Below are positions 8,625 to 18,053 of a DNA stretch of 64,000 nt, piece after piece. The stretch comes from Mucilaginibacter oryzae (GTDB taxonomy: Bacteria; Bacteroidota; Bacteroidia; Sphingobacteriales; Sphingobacteriaceae), in assembly GCF_003148845.1 (NCBI RefSeq), contig NZ_QGHA01000007.1, forward strand, positions 124,001 to 188,000. The letters are read 5' to 3'. The position numbers and the translations under genes are program-made. Under the pieces are notes generated by a model. That model did not search any database and was not told the origin of the DNA. It was given only the letters and a program-made list of their open reading frames with translations. The first letter of the stretch is position 1, and every line of letters begins with the position of its first letter.

Positions 8625-10520
8625 ATGATGAAAACCAATTACAAAATCAAGTGGCTGGCAGCCCTCACCCTGCTTACTGCTGTTGTTTTTTACTCCTGTA
8701 AAAAGGATATAAGGCAGGGCGATACACCTGGCCAGAAAGCTACAACAGGCACAGTAGCCCGCGCCGCTAATGAAGTAGTAAATGCCTGGTTAACCACCGG
8801 CGATCAATCAAAACTGCTTGAGGCTCAAACCAGTTTCAATTTCGCCGCAGATGCCGGAACCAACGCAACAACCGTAACTGTTGATGAAAATCAAACCTTT
8901 CAGGGTATCGATGGCTTTGGCTTCACCTTAACCGGCGGCAGCGCCGGATTGCTGAACGGCCTTGGCAGCAATCAAACCAATGTATTGAACGAACTTTTTG
9001 GAACCGGCACCAACCAGATCGGGATCAGCTATATCCGTATCAGCATCGGCGCTTCTGATCTCAGCGCAAACGATTTCACCTACAACCAAACCTCGGGCGA
9101 TTTTAACATGAATAACTTCAGTATCAGCGCCGAAAACCAGGACCTGCTGCCGATATTGAAAAAGATCATCGCCATAAACCCATCTATCAAAATATTGGCC
9201 ACCCCATGGACGGCGCCAACCTGGATGAAGGTAAACACCACCGGTAATAACGGTTACACCGGGGGCAGCCTGAATACCGCGGCCGGCTATTACGATGCCT
9301 ATGCCCGTTATTTTGTAAAATACCTGCAGGCCATGCAGGCCCAGGGCATTACTATTGATGCCATTACACCGCAGAACGAGCCGCTTAACCCATACAACAA
9401 CCCGAGTATGGTGATGCAGCCCGGAGAGCAGGCCAACTTTATTAAAAACAACTTAGGCCCGCAAATAAGGGCGGCAGGTTTTCAAACCAAAATCATCGCC
9501 TACGATCACAATACCGACAGGATTGATTATCCGCAAACCGTACTGGCCGACGGGGCCGCTAACCCTTATGTAGATGGTTCGGCATTTCACCTGTATGCAG
9601 GCACTATCGATAAGTTAACCGATATGCATAATGCCTATCCAAACAAAAACGTTTACTTTACCGAACAATGGGTTGGCGCACCCAGTAATTTCGGCGGCGA
9701 CCTCTCCTGGCACGTGGGCACCCTCATAATCGGCGCTACCCGCAACTGGAGCCGCAACGTACTGGAATGGAACCTTGCCGCCGATCCTAATAATAACCCG
9801 CATACCAATGGCGGTTGCAGCAGCTGTTTAGGCGGTATCACTATCAGCGGAACTTCTGTTACCCGTAACGTTGGGTATTATGTTATTGGCCATGCTTCAA
9901 AATTTGTTAGGCCGGGAGCTGTCCGGATCTCATCAAATATTGCCGGTAATATCCAAAACGTTGCCTTTAAAAACGCTGATGGCAGCAAGGTACTTATTGC
10001 GCTCAACAATGGCTCGTCGGCCGGTAACTTTAAAGTAAAATGGGGGGCAGAATCATTCTCCTATACTTTAGCGGCCGGGGCGGTAGTAACCTTTAAATGG
10101 ACCGGCATACAATCTACCGACAGCGGAACAGGTTCAGGTGCGCCCATAGGTTCAATAATCACACTGAAAGGCTTCAATAATCAATACGTAAGCGGCGAAA
10201 ACGGTACACAGGCCATGAATTGCAACCGTGCAACGCCATCAACCTGGGAGCAGTTTACCGTTGTTGATGCCGGTGCAGGCAAAATCGCTTTGCGGAGCAT
10301 GAACAAATACGTATCGTCAGAAAACGGAACACAGGCCATCACCTGCAACCGCACAACTTTTGGCGACTGGGAAAAATTCGACTGGGTGCCTACCGCCGAT
10401 GGAAAAGTGACTTTAAGGGGTAATAACGGCAAATTTATTTCGAGTGAAAACGGTACGCAACCCATGACCTGTACCCGGGCCTCAGCATCGGGCTGGGAGG
10501 CTTTCGGTGTAAATCAATAA
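8625..10520 (+). CDS. GH30-family beta-glucanase with C-terminal fascin-like module
   Basis: A 631-residue secreted enzyme. The signal ends at VVFYSCKKD, a lipobox, so it is likely a surface lipoprotein. The GH30 part (about 50-500) shows [13 protein letters not shown], acid/base Glu252 in TPQNEPLN and nucleophile Glu347 in YFTEQW. It is strongly similar to the GH30 encoded at 4371-5858, and the two look like paralogues. Residues 512-631 add three roughly 40-residue repeats (each with SxENGTQxMxCxR and W/F positions) of the fascin-like beta-trefoil type, probably a carbohydrate-binding module. The GH16 gene starts 40 bases downstream and carries the same module, so the two are likely one transcript acting on the same mixed beta-1,6/beta-1,3-glucan. 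ATGs at 8625 and 8628 are both possible starts. Confidence 0.9.
   Translation: MMKTNYKIKWLAALTLLTAVVFYSCKKDIRQGDTPGQKATTGTVARAANEVVNAWLTTGDQSKLLEAQTSFNFAADAGTNATTVTVDENQTFQGIDGFGFTLTGGSAGLLNGLGSNQTNVLNELFGTGTNQIGISYIRISIGASDLSANDFTYNQTSGDFNMNNFSISAENQDLLPILKKIIAINPSIKILATPWTAPTWMKVNTTGNNGYTGGSLNTAAGYYDAYARYFVKYLQAMQAQGITIDAITPQNEPLNPYNNPSMVMQPGEQANFIKNNLGPQIRAAGFQTKIIAYDHNTDRIDYPQTVLADGAANPYVDGSAFHLYAGTIDKLTDMHNAYPNKNVYFTEQWVGAPSNFGGDLSWHVGTLIIGATRNWSRNVLEWNLAADPNNNPHTNGGCSSCLGGITISGTSVTRNVGYYVIGHASKFVRPGAVRISSNIAGNIQNVAFKNADGSKVLIALNNGSSAGNFKVKWGAESFSYTLAAGAVVTFKWTGIQSTDSGTGSGAPIGSIITLKGFNNQYVSGENGTQAMNCNRATPSTWEQFTVVDAGAGKIALRSMNKYVSSENGTQAITCNRTTFGDWEKFDWVPTADGKVTLRGNNGKFISSENGTQPMTCTRASASGWEAFGVNQ
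10158..10517 (+). repeat. Fascin-like module coding block, copy 1 (of 2)
   Basis: These 360 bases encode 120 residues that are nearly identical to those encoded by 11431-11790 at the end of the next gene. The two blocks have the same length with no gap, and both end in the same AFGVNQ followed by the stop. Each encodes three internal repeats. This is a recent duplication or gene conversion of a whole C-terminal domain between two neighbouring enzymes. Confidence 0.85.
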
Positions 10521-10560
10521 CATTTTAAACCAATTAACTTTTTTACCAAATACCATCATT

Positions 10561-11793
10561 ATGAAACAACTTTTAACCTTTGCAAAGGGCGCCTTTACGG
10601 CATCTGCATTACTGCTCTTGTTTTCGTCGTGCAGTAAAGACCTCAACAAACCATCGCCATCCATCAAAAACGACGCTGCCGCAGGCACTTCGGGCTCAAC
10701 CACTACACCAAGGGCGGGCACACTGCTTTGGAGTGATGAATTTAATGGCACCAGCGTTAACACCGCCAACTGGAATATTGATGTAGGCAACCCCAACGTT
10801 AATAATGAGAAAGAATACTACCAGGCATCAAATGCTACGGTATCAGGCGGTTTCCTTACCATTACCGCGCGTAAGGAATCAGTTGGCGGTCAGCCTTATA
10901 CTTCAGCTAAACTGACTACTGCCGGTAAATATCAACCTACATCGGGCCGTATTGAGGCAAGCATTAAACTCCCTGCTGTACAAGGTACCTGGCCGGCATT
11001 CTGGATGCTGGGCGCCAACATAGGTACCGTAGGCTGGCCACAATGCGGCGAGATTGACATTATGGAACAGGTAAACACCTCGAACACTATTTTGGGTACC
11101 ATGCACTGGAACAGCAACGGGCACGTGCAATACGGCGGCAGCACTACTACAACCCCAACCGGTTTCCACACTTACGCCGTTGAATGGGATGCTAATTCTA
11201 TCCGCTGGTATGTGGATAATACGCTTTATGTAACCGGTAACATTGCCAATAACATCAACAATACCGGCGCTTTCCATAATCCGTTCTTCATTATCCTTAA
11301 CCTGGCCATAGGCGGCGATTTGCCTGGCAACACCATTAATGATAGCGCCTTACCCTGCAACATGGTGGTTGATTATGTAAGGGTATATGATCTGTCCGGC
11401 AGTAGCTCTACGCCTCCAATCGGGCAAACCATTACCTTAAAAGGTTTCAATAACCAATATGTTAGCAGCGAAAACGGTACACAGGCTATGAACTGTAACC
11501 GCGCTACGGCATCGGCCTGGGAACAGTTTACCGTAGTTGATGCCGGCGGCGGTAAAGTAGCGCTGCAAAGCATGGGTAAATATGTATCATCAGAAAATGG
11601 TACACAAGCCATTACCTGTAACCGCACAACTATAGGCGACTGGGAAAAATTTGACTGGGTGCCAACTGCCGATGGCAAAGTAACCTTCAGAGGTAACAAC
11701 GGCAAGTTTATCTCGAGCGAGAACGGCACACAGGCCATGACCTGTACGCGTACCACGGCATCGGGCTGGGAAGCTTTTGGTGTTAACCAATAA
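10561..11793 (+). CDS. GH16-family beta-1,3-glucanase (laminarinase) with fascin-like module
   Basis: A 410-residue secreted enzyme. A lipoprotein signal ends at LFSSCSKD. The GH16 jelly-roll domain (about 55-275) has the catalytic motif GEIDIMEQV, with nucleophile Glu164, Asp166 and acid/base Glu169, and the surrounding WPAFWMLG and HTYAVEWD segments typical of laminarinases. Residues 291-410 are the three-repeat fascin-like module shared with the upstream GH30 enzyme. It lies 40 bases after that gene and is followed by a hairpin terminator at 11807-11840, which closes the operon. It would act on beta-1,3-glucan chains such as laminarin or fungal walls; exact specificity cannot be read from sequence. 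Confidence 0.92.
   Translation: MKQLLTFAKGAFTASALLLLFSSCSKDLNKPSPSIKNDAAAGTSGSTTTPRAGTLLWSDEFNGTSVNTANWNIDVGNPNVNNEKEYYQASNATVSGGFLTITARKESVGGQPYTSAKLTTAGKYQPTSGRIEASIKLPAVQGTWPAFWMLGANIGTVGWPQCGEIDIMEQVNTSNTILGTMHWNSNGHVQYGGSTTTTPTGFHTYAVEWDANSIRWYVDNTLYVTGNIANNINNTGAFHNPFFIILNLAIGGDLPGNTINDSALPCNMVVDYVRVYDLSGSSSTPPIGQTITLKGFNNQYVSSENGTQAMNCNRATASAWEQFTVVDAGGGKVALQSMGKYVSSENGTQAITCNRTTIGDWEKFDWVPTADGKVTFRGNNGKFISSENGTQAMTCTRTTASGWEAFGVNQ
11431..11790 (+). repeat. Fascin-like module coding block, copy 2 (of 2)
   Basis: Partner of the block at 10158-10517: same 360-base length, same three internal repeats and near-identical translation. It is joined to a GH16 catalytic domain here and to a GH30 domain there, with a short Ser/Gly/Pro linker (GSSSTPPIG) in front. 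Confidence 0.85.
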
Positions 11794-11806
11794 TTTTATG
11801 AAGATA

Positions 11807-11840
11807 TTTAGCCTGCCCATGTAAACAAGGGCGGGCTAAA
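11807..11840 (+). terminator. Rho-independent terminator after GH16 gene
   Basis: TTTAGCCTGCCC at 11807-11818 pairs with GGGCGGGCTAAA at 11829-11840 (one G-T pair) around a 10-base loop, followed by CTTTTAT. It lies 14 bases after the GH16 stop and ends the GH30-GH16 transcript. Confidence 0.75.
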
Positions 11841-11856
11841 CTTTTATAAACCGGCT

Positions 11857-12750
11857 ATGAAAAAACTGATTGTTTTTTATTTTTTACTGGCGGTACCGGC
11901 AGCGCGCGTGTTTGCACAAGAGACGGAAAAAAAAGTACGAATTGATGTGACTGACGGCTACCAGCGCGAAAACTTCCATTGGTCGATAGCCGGTAACAGT
12001 AACGGCCAAAACCCCGATGTTTTTTCAGAATTAAAGTGGATGAAGCTGGGTGGGCAAAGCTTAGCGGCTAACCTGCAATGGAACGTATATCAAAAATTTG
12101 TTTTTTATGCTGATTATAACAGGCTGTTCATTACTTCAGGTACGGTAAATGATTCGGATTACAGTGGTGATCACCGCACCGGCAGTACCTACAACCAAAC
12201 TTTTAATGCCGGAAAAGGACATACGGAGGGATGGGCCGCAGGTGCAGGTTATCAATTGGTTAATAATCGTTTATTGAAGCTTGTTACTTTTGCCGGCTAT
12301 AACCAAAACCGGCAGGCATTATTTTTATACGGCGATGCAAACCGCTTTCCTGATTTAAACAGCAGTTACTCCACTGCCTGGAAAGGTGTTTTTATTAAAG
12401 CGACAGCAGCTATAAAGCTTACTGACAAGCTTAAATTTAACGCCGATGTTACCTATAGCCAGGTTAATTACAACGCAACCGGTAACTGGAACCTGATCAC
12501 TACTTTTAAGCACCCGGTAAGTTACCGTCACCATGCCAATGGTTATGGTATTAATGGTGGCGGCACGCTTTCTTTTGATATTACCAAAAATATAGCTGTA
12601 CAGGCAGGTGCCGGTTATTTACATTGGCAAACCGGAAATGGTATTGACCAACTTTACCTGAGCAGCGGCGAAATTGATAAAACGCAGATGAATGGGGCTT
12701 ACAGAAACGGCTTCCGGGTGTTTGCCGGCCTCATCATATCTATTGATTAA
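11857..12750 (+). CDS. Predicted outer-membrane beta-barrel protein, unknown function
   Basis: A 297-residue protein with a signal peptide ending at VFAQE (about residue 21). The rest consists of alternating, aromatic-rich amphipathic strands (for example KFVFYADYNRLFITSG, LLKLVTFAGYNQN, LKFNADVTYSQVNYN, IAVQAGAGYLHWQ) with Gly/Asn-rich turns, typical of a monomeric outer-membrane barrel of about 10-12 strands. The layout recalls omptin-like or Protochlamydia-type barrel domains, but no protease residues can be claimed. It follows the beta-glucan operon terminator by 16 bases and is in the same direction, so read-through is possible. The family is not recognised. Confidence 0.65.
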   Translation: MKKLIVFYFLLAVPAARVFAQETEKKVRIDVTDGYQRENFHWSIAGNSNGQNPDVFSELKWMKLGGQSLAANLQWNVYQKFVFYADYNRLFITSGTVNDSDYSGDHRTGSTYNQTFNAGKGHTEGWAAGAGYQLVNNRLLKLVTFAGYNQNRQALFLYGDANRFPDLNSSYSTAWKGVFIKATAAIKLTDKLKFNADVTYSQVNYNATGNWNLITTFKHPVSYRHHANGYGINGGGTLSFDITKNIAVQAGAGYLHWQTGNGIDQLYLSSGEIDKTQMNGAYRNGFRVFAGLIISID

Positions 12751-12753
12751 GAA

Positions 12754-12767
12754 GTTCCACGTGGCAC
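12754..12767. promoter_or_regulatory. Degenerate parS-like site
   Basis: GTTCCACGTGGCAC differs by one base from the perfect palindrome GTTCCACGTGGAAC found three times 3 kb to the right. It lies just after the barrel-protein stop. It may be a weaker ParB binding site; one mismatch in a 14-base palindrome is unlikely by chance this close to the others. Confidence 0.55.
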
Positions 12768-12989
12768 ATTTAATATACAATTGATTCATTATCAATAGTA
12801 TATTACTTCATTATCAACATCTTCTCAGTTGTCCCGTTTAGGCACTTCTTTAAATCTATACTGTAGATCCCTCATTTCAAGTACTTTCCCGAGAATTCCT
12901 GGTATTTTTATTCTATTTATGCTTCTTATTGAAGAGCCGCGGATAACTCAACTATAAACTTAACCAACACTCATAATACATGTTACAAC

Positions 12990-13022
12990 ACACAATATTA
13001 AATCATGAATTTAATATTGTGT
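12990..13022. promoter_or_regulatory. 14-base inverted repeat, possible operator upstream of SDR gene
   Basis: ACACAATATTAAAT (12990-13003) and ATTTAATATTGTGT (13009-13022) form a perfect 14-base inverted repeat with a 5-base spacer. The right arm touches a -7-like TATTTTTG at 13022-13029, 17 bases before the start codon of the SDR gene. AT-rich and symmetric, it looks more like a repressor operator than a terminator. Confidence 0.45.
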
Positions 13023-13029
13023 ATTTTTG
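13022..13029 (+). promoter_or_regulatory. Candidate -7 promoter element
   Basis: TATTTTTG matches the Bacteroidota TAnnTTTG consensus and lies 17 bases before the ATG at 13046. No clear -33 TTG is present at the usual distance, since that place is taken by the inverted repeat. Confidence 0.35.
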
Positions 13030-13045
13030 CGAAAATCAATAAGTA

Positions 13046-13702
13046 ATGGCCAAAAAAGCTATTGTAGCAGGCGCGAGCGGGCTTATTGGCACTCATCTCC
13101 TGCAGATTTTATTGAAACAAGCCTATTATAACGAAGTATTGATCCTGGTAAGGAAAAAATTACCGCTTCAGCATCAGAAATTAAAGCAGCTTGTTGTAAA
13201 TTTTGAACAACTCAAATCCTTTTCGGGCGAGTTGAATGGCGAAGCCCTGTTTTGTTGTTTAGGATCAACTAAAAGGAAAACCCCTGATTTGAGCATCTAT
13301 TACAAAATAGATCATGACTATCCTTTGCAACTGGCACAATTAGCTTTGCAAAATGGCGTTAAACAATATCACCTGGTATCATCCATAGGAGCCAACGCAC
13401 ACGGAAGAAATTTTTACACCAAAACAAAAGGGCAAACCGAAGCGGATATAACAGCTTTGGGTTTACCTACACTGCATATTTATCGCCCTTCGGCTTTAAC
13501 AGGCAAACGAAATGAAAAGCGCGTTATGGAAAGTATTGTTGCGATAATCATGAAAGTGATAAACCCGCTGTTGATCGGCAGGTTAAAAAAATACCGCAGC
13601 ATTAATGCTGCTACCGTTGCCATGGCTATGTATAACCAATCAATAATAAACGCGACCGGTGTATTTGTACACGAGTCGGACAAAATAGAACAATTATCGT
13701 GA
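13046..13702 (+). CDS. NAD(P)-binding SDR-type oxidoreductase (atypical, HTATIP2-like)
   Basis: A 218-residue Rossmann-fold protein. The nucleotide-binding motif is GASGLIGTHLL at about residues 9-19, and LFCCLGSTKRKT and YHLVSSIGANAHGRNFYTKTKGQTE hold the Ser and Tyr-x-x-x-Lys-like positions of atypical SDRs. The segment LHIYRPSALTGKRNE is typical of the HTATIP2/YbjT-like group. It is cytoplasmic, with unknown substrate. Its stop overlaps the GTG start of the ABC-F gene (GTGA), so the two are translationally coupled. Confidence 0.8.
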   Translation: MAKKAIVAGASGLIGTHLLQILLKQAYYNEVLILVRKKLPLQHQKLKQLVVNFEQLKSFSGELNGEALFCCLGSTKRKTPDLSIYYKIDHDYPLQLAQLALQNGVKQYHLVSSIGANAHGRNFYTKTKGQTEADITALGLPTLHIYRPSALTGKRNEKRVMESIVAIIMKVINPLLIGRLKKYRSINAATVAMAMYNQSIINATGVFVHESDKIEQLS

Positions 13703-15564
13703 GTACTTATCTATCTGCCGAGAACCTTGGCCATCAATTTCATGACAACTGGTTATTTAAAAATGTAACCATAGGTATTAACCGCGGCCGTAAGGTTGCA
13801 CTGGTAGGCGTTAACGGTGCCGGCAAATCAACCCTGTTAAAAATATTAGGTGGTACCATTAAACCTACCGAAGGTAAGGTTGTGCATGCCCGTGATTTAA
13901 ATATGGGTTACCTGGAGCAGGATCCCAACTTTAAAAACGCCGTCACCATCAGCGATTATATTTTTCATGCCGATGATGTGCAGCAACAGCTCATCCGCAG
14001 GTATGAGGAATTGATGGAAAATGAGCCTGATAATGCCAAAGCCATTGAAAAGGTGATGGAAGAAATGAGCGAGGTAGACGCCTGGGAATATGAGTATAAA
14101 ATCAAAACCATTTTAGGCAGGTTAGATATCCATCATTTAAACCAAAAAATCACTACCCTTTCGGGTGGTCAAAAGAAACGTTTGGCGTTGGCTAAATTAC
14201 TGATTGAAGATCCTGAAGTTTATATATTAGATGAGCCTACCAACCATCTGGACATTGATACCATAGAATGGTTGGAGAAATTACTCACCGAAGGCAACAA
14301 AACCATATTGATGGTTACGCACGACAGGTATTTTCTGGATAATGTATGTAACGAGATATTAGAAATTGATCGCGGTAAGATCCAACCCTACAACGGTAGC
14401 TATGGTTATTACCTCGAAAAGAAAGCGGAGCGCGAAGCAGCCGATGAGGCAGCCTTTCAAAAAAACTCAAACCTTTTAAGAAAAGAACTGGAATGGATGC
14501 GCCGCCAGCCACAGGCCCGCGGTACCAAATCAAAAGCCCGTATTGATGCTTATTATGATCTGGAAGAAAAAACAAAGAATGGCGGCCCTCGCGATAAGGT
14601 TGAACTGAGCGTTAAAACCGCGCGCCAGGGAAATAAGATTATGGAGATGGATAACCTCTGTAAATCATTTAACGGCAATACCTATATCAATAATTTCAGC
14701 TATATATTTAAAAAAGGCGACAGGATTGGTTTAGCAGGCCGCAATGGTAGCGGCAAATCAACCTTGTTAAACATCATTACAGGCAGTTTGCAGCCAGATT
14801 CGGGCACGGTGGTAAAAGGTGAAACCACGGTGATTGGTTACTTTCACCAATCGGGCATTACTTTTAAAGAAGACGAACGGGTAATAGATATCGTAAAAAA
14901 CGTAGCGGAGTTTATTACCATGGCCGATGGTAAAACCATTTCAGCTTCAGCCCTGCTCACTTTATTTCTCTTCCCTCCTAACAAGCAATATGGTTTTATA
15001 TCAAAACTAAGCGGTGGTGAAAAGAAACGTTTGCAGTTAATGAGCATCCTGATGAAGAATCCTAACTTCCTGATCCTGGATGAGCCTACCAACGACCTGG
15101 ATATTGATACCCTGAACGTGCTGGAGGAATTTTTAACTAACTATGGCGGTGTATTGATGATGGTATCGCACGACAGGTACTTGCTGGATAAACTTACCGA
15201 CCAGCTATTCATTATGGAAGAAAAGGGCCATGTACGCATCTTTAATGGCAACTATTCATCATATCGTTTGGAATTAGAGGAAGCTAAACAGCAAGCAAAA
15301 AAGCCTGCACCAGTAGTTCAAAACACTGCTCCCGTTGCTAAAAAAAGTAAACTAAGCTTTAAAGAAACCAAAGAACTGGAAGGCATAGAAAGCGAGATCA
15401 GCGCTATTGAAGCAAATATCAAAGAAAAAAATGAGCAATTGAATACTTCAGGCATCGACCCAAAAAAACTTGACGAATTATTAAAACAAATAGAGGTTTT
15501 AAATAGCCAACTGGATGATAAAACAGCCCGCTGGATGGAACTGACTGAACTAAACGAAGGATAA
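13699..15564 (+). CDS. ABC-F family ATPase (Uup/EttA-like ribosome-associated)
   Basis: A 621-residue soluble protein with two ABC domains and no membrane segment. Domain 1 has Walker A GVNGAGKST, signature LSGGQKKR and Walker B VYILDEPTNHLD. Domain 2 has GRNGSGKST, LSGGEKKR and LILDEPTNDLD. Both H-loops (THDRYFLD, SHDRYLLD) are present. A linker (about 235-310) joins the domains and a C-terminal coiled coil (about 545-620) fits the Uup type. ABC-F proteins bind the ribosomal E site or assist ribosome assembly. It starts with GTG at 13699, overlapping the SDR stop by 4 bases, and the small membrane protein begins directly after its stop. Paralogue assignment (Uup or another ABC-F) is uncertain. 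Confidence 0.9.
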   Translation: MSTYLSAENLGHQFHDNWLFKNVTIGINRGRKVALVGVNGAGKSTLLKILGGTIKPTEGKVVHARDLNMGYLEQDPNFKNAVTISDYIFHADDVQQQLIRRYEELMENEPDNAKAIEKVMEEMSEVDAWEYEYKIKTILGRLDIHHLNQKITTLSGGQKKRLALAKLLIEDPEVYILDEPTNHLDIDTIEWLEKLLTEGNKTILMVTHDRYFLDNVCNEILEIDRGKIQPYNGSYGYYLEKKAEREAADEAAFQKNSNLLRKELEWMRRQPQARGTKSKARIDAYYDLEEKTKNGGPRDKVELSVKTARQGNKIMEMDNLCKSFNGNTYINNFSYIFKKGDRIGLAGRNGSGKSTLLNIITGSLQPDSGTVVKGETTVIGYFHQSGITFKEDERVIDIVKNVAEFITMADGKTISASALLTLFLFPPNKQYGFISKLSGGEKKRLQLMSILMKNPNFLILDEPTNDLDIDTLNVLEEFLTNYGGVLMMVSHDRYLLDKLTDQLFIMEEKGHVRIFNGNYSSYRLELEEAKQQAKKPAPVVQNTAPVAKKSKLSFKETKELEGIESEISAIEANIKEKNEQLNTSGIDPKKLDELLKQIEVLNSQLDDKTARWMELTELNEG

Positions 15565-15810
15565 ATGAAAACGTCCGATATCATCGCTACTTCAGGCGTT
15601 ATCATTTTATTGATAGCTTTCCTGTTGAATTTGGCAGGTAAATTATCAGCTCAAAGCAAGGTTTATAGCTTAATGAACTTTATAGGTGCAGGTACCTGTG
15701 GTTACGCTTCGTACATGATCAGCTTCTACCCTTTTGTGGTTTTAGAAAGTATTTGGGCTATTGTAGCTTTAATATCATTATTCAGGGTTCCACGTGGAAC
15801 ATCTGATTAG
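15565..15810 (+). CDS. Small membrane protein, CBU_0592-like
   Basis: An 81-residue protein with three hydrophobic segments (about 7-25, 34-50, 54-73). The pattern (GVIILLIAFLLNLAGKL, YSLMNFIGAGTCGYASY, VLESIWAIVALISLFR) matches the CBU_0592-like integral membrane domain, whose function is unknown. Its ATG begins immediately after the ABC-F stop, so it is the last gene of a three-gene unit. Oddly, its last codons (VPRGT) are spelled by a perfect parS-like palindrome (15787-15800), so the tail of this protein is shaped by a DNA site. Confidence 0.75.
   Translation: MKTSDIIATSGVIILLIAFLLNLAGKLSAQSKVYSLMNFIGAGTCGYASYMISFYPFVVLESIWAIVALISLFRVPRGTSD
15787..15800. promoter_or_regulatory. parS-like centromere site (inside coding end)
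   Basis: The perfect palindrome GTTCCACGTGGAAC is the core of the bacterial parS consensus (TGTTnCACGTGnAACA) bound by ParB/Spo0J. This copy overlaps the last codons of the small membrane protein gene. Confidence 0.8.
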
Positions 15811-15897
15811 ATGAGGTAATTTTGTGAATCAACCCTGAAGTTTCAAATAGTAAGTAGAAAGCTACTTTAAAGAAACTATCAGATTATTGAACTAAAG

Positions 15898-15911
15898 GTT
15901 CCACGTGGAAC
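15898..15911. promoter_or_regulatory. parS-like centromere site
   Basis: Second perfect copy of GTTCCACGTGGAAC, in the gap before mnmG, 97 bases after the end of the first copy. Clustering of several copies is what is expected for a ParB nucleation zone. Confidence 0.82.
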
Positions 15912-15974
15912 TAAACAAACAGAGTGTTTAGGTTTATCTTAACCATAAAACTCAACAAAGAATATTTAAATAAA

Positions 15975-15988
15975 GTTCCACGTGGAAC
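15975..15988. promoter_or_regulatory. parS-like centromere site
   Basis: Third perfect copy of GTTCCACGTGGAAC, followed by AC, 87 bases before the mnmG start. The spacing of the three perfect copies start to start is 111 and 77 bases. No parA or parB gene is in the window. Confidence 0.82.
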
Positions 15989-16063
15989 ACGTCTTTAATT
16001 AACGTATAAATAAGCCTACTTCAGGCTTAGAACTTACAACTTAGGACCCACCAAAAGCGGAAC

Positions 16064-16070
16064 AAGGAGG
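16064..16070 (+). promoter_or_regulatory. Strong Shine-Dalgarno site of mnmG
   Basis: AAGGAGG lies 5 bases before the ATG at 16076. A full anti-16S match is unusual in this phylum, where most genes in the window have none, and it fixes the mnmG start. Confidence 0.7.
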
Positions 16071-16075
16071 ATAAA

Positions 16076-17938
16076 ATGTTTAATAAATATAATGTTATTG
16101 TGGTTGGCGCAGGGCATGCGGGCTGTGAAGCTGCTGCTGCCGCCGCCAATTTAGGTTCGTCAGTTTTGCTGATAACTATGAATATGGGTACTATTGCCCA
16201 AATGAGTTGCAACCCTGCTATGGGTGGCGTAGCCAAGGGACAGATAGTACGTGAAGTGGATGCGTTGGGTGGATATTCGGGCATTATAACTGATAAAACA
16301 TCTATCCAATTCCGGATGCTTAACCAATCAAAAGGTCCGGCTATGTGGAGCCCGCGTGCACAAAGCGATAGGATGAGGTTTGCTGAAGAGTGGCGTTTGG
16401 CTTTGGAAGCAACACCTAATGTTGATTTATGGCAGGATACTGTGACTTCCCTATTGGTAAAAAACAATACCGTTTGTGGTGTACGTACTTCCATAGGTAT
16501 CGAAATTGAAGCCGATGCTGTAGTATTAACCAATGGAACTTTCCTTAATGGGGTTATCCATATTGGCGAAAAACGGTTTGGCGGAGGCCGCACCGGGGAG
16601 AAAGCAGCTACAGGTTTAACCGAACAATTGGTTGAATTAGGCTTTGAAGCAGGCCGTATGAAGACTGGCACCCCACCCCGCGTGGATGGACGTAGCCTTA
16701 ATTATAGCCTGATGGAAGAACAATGGGGAGATCCCGTAAGAGGCAAATTTTCCTTCACGGATGTACCCGTTATTGAAGAACAACGCTGCTGCTGGATCAC
16801 CTATACCAATACAGATGTACACGAAACATTGAAAGAAGGCTTCGAAAGATCGCCAATGTTTACAGGAAGAATTAAAGGTTTAGGTCCGCGCTATTGCCCA
16901 TCTATCGAGGATAAAATTAATCGTTTCGCGGAACGTGACCGGCACCAGATCTTCGTTGAACCAGAAGGTTTAAATACTGTCGAGATTTATGTAAACGGTT
17001 TCTCTACCTCTTTACCTGAAGATGTACAATACAAAGCCCTTACCAAAATACCGGGATTTGAGAATGCTAAAATGTTCAGGCCGGGCTATGCTATCGAGTA
17101 TGATTTCTTCCCGCCTACCCAGTTAAGCTTAACCTTAGAAACCAAACAGATCAGTAACCTTTACTTTGCAGGACAGATCAATGGTACCACCGGGTATGAA
17201 GAAGCGGCATCGCAAGGCTTCATAGCAGGTATCAATGCGCACCAAAAAATTAACGATAAGCATGAACTGATCCTGAAAAGATCAGAATCATACATCGGCG
17301 TATTGATAGACGACCTGGTGACCAAAGGTACCGAAGAACCATACCGCATGTTTACGTCAAGAGCCGAACACCGCCTGTTATTACGTCAGGACAACGCCGA
17401 TATCAGGCTCTCTCCTATCGGTCATGAATTAGGATTGATCAATGATGAGCGCCTGGAAAAGGTAAATCAAAAAGTAAAAAATTCGGATGATATTGTAGCT
17501 TATACCAAAAGTAAATCCATCGATCCATCTACCGTAAATGGGTTGCTGGAAGAATTAGGCACAAGCGCCCTGACACAAAGCAATAAGCTGTTCAATTTAT
17601 TGAGCAGGCCACAGGTTACTTTTGACGACCTGAAAAAGGCAGACGCACCATTAGCTGAACTACTATCGGCCTATGATAAAGAAACTATTGAACAGGCTGA
17701 AATAAAAATCAAATATGAGAGTTATTTCATCAAAGAGATGGAGATAGTAGACAAGATGAAAAAAATGGAAGACCGCGAGATCAATCCAAATTTTGATTAC
17801 CACACCCTGGTGTCGTTATCAAAAGAGGCACGTGAAAAACTGATGCGCATTAAGCCACGTACTTTAGGTCAGGCTTCGCGTATTTCGGGAGTTTCGCCTT
17901 CAGATATCTCTGTTTTAATGGTTCATGTGTCAAGATAA
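16076..17938 (+). CDS. mnmG: tRNA uridine 5-carboxymethylaminomethyl modification enzyme MnmG (GidA)
   Basis: A 620-residue FAD enzyme that with MnmE installs the (carboxymethyl)aminomethyl group on U34 of certain tRNAs. The FAD-binding motif GAGHAGCE is at residues 11-18, and the family signatures [25 protein letters not shown] and [13 protein letters not shown] are all present. The C-terminal helical domain that contacts MnmE and tRNA is complete, so length is normal (E. coli 629). It has a strong Shine-Dalgarno site and lies directly after the parS cluster; gidA is often origin-proximal in bacteria. Confidence 0.97.
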   Translation: MFNKYNVIVVGAGHAGCEAAAAAANLGSSVLLITMNMGTIAQMSCNPAMGGVAKGQIVREVDALGGYSGIITDKTSIQFRMLNQSKGPAMWSPRAQSDRMRFAEEWRLALEATPNVDLWQDTVTSLLVKNNTVCGVRTSIGIEIEADAVVLTNGTFLNGVIHIGEKRFGGGRTGEKAATGLTEQLVELGFEAGRMKTGTPPRVDGRSLNYSLMEEQWGDPVRGKFSFTDVPVIEEQRCCWITYTNTDVHETLKEGFERSPMFTGRIKGLGPRYCPSIEDKINRFAERDRHQIFVEPEGLNTVEIYVNGFSTSLPEDVQYKALTKIPGFENAKMFRPGYAIEYDFFPPTQLSLTLETKQISNLYFAGQINGTTGYEEAASQGFIAGINAHQKINDKHELILKRSESYIGVLIDDLVTKGTEEPYRMFTSRAEHRLLLRQDNADIRLSPIGHELGLINDERLEKVNQKVKNSDDIVAYTKSKSIDPSTVNGLLEELGTSALTQSNKLFNLLSRPQVTFDDLKKADAPLAELLSAYDKETIEQAEIKIKYESYFIKEMEIVDKMKKMEDREINPNFDYHTLVSLSKEAREKLMRIKPRTLGQASRISGVSPSDISVLMVHVSR

Positions 17939-18053
17939 TTTATAAATAATTGATAATTAGATAATTATAAAAATTCGTTTTAAATCGATTATTTTTAAAT
18001 TTTAATATCACCATTCATAAAAACATAAAAATCGCTTATATCGCCTAAAAACC

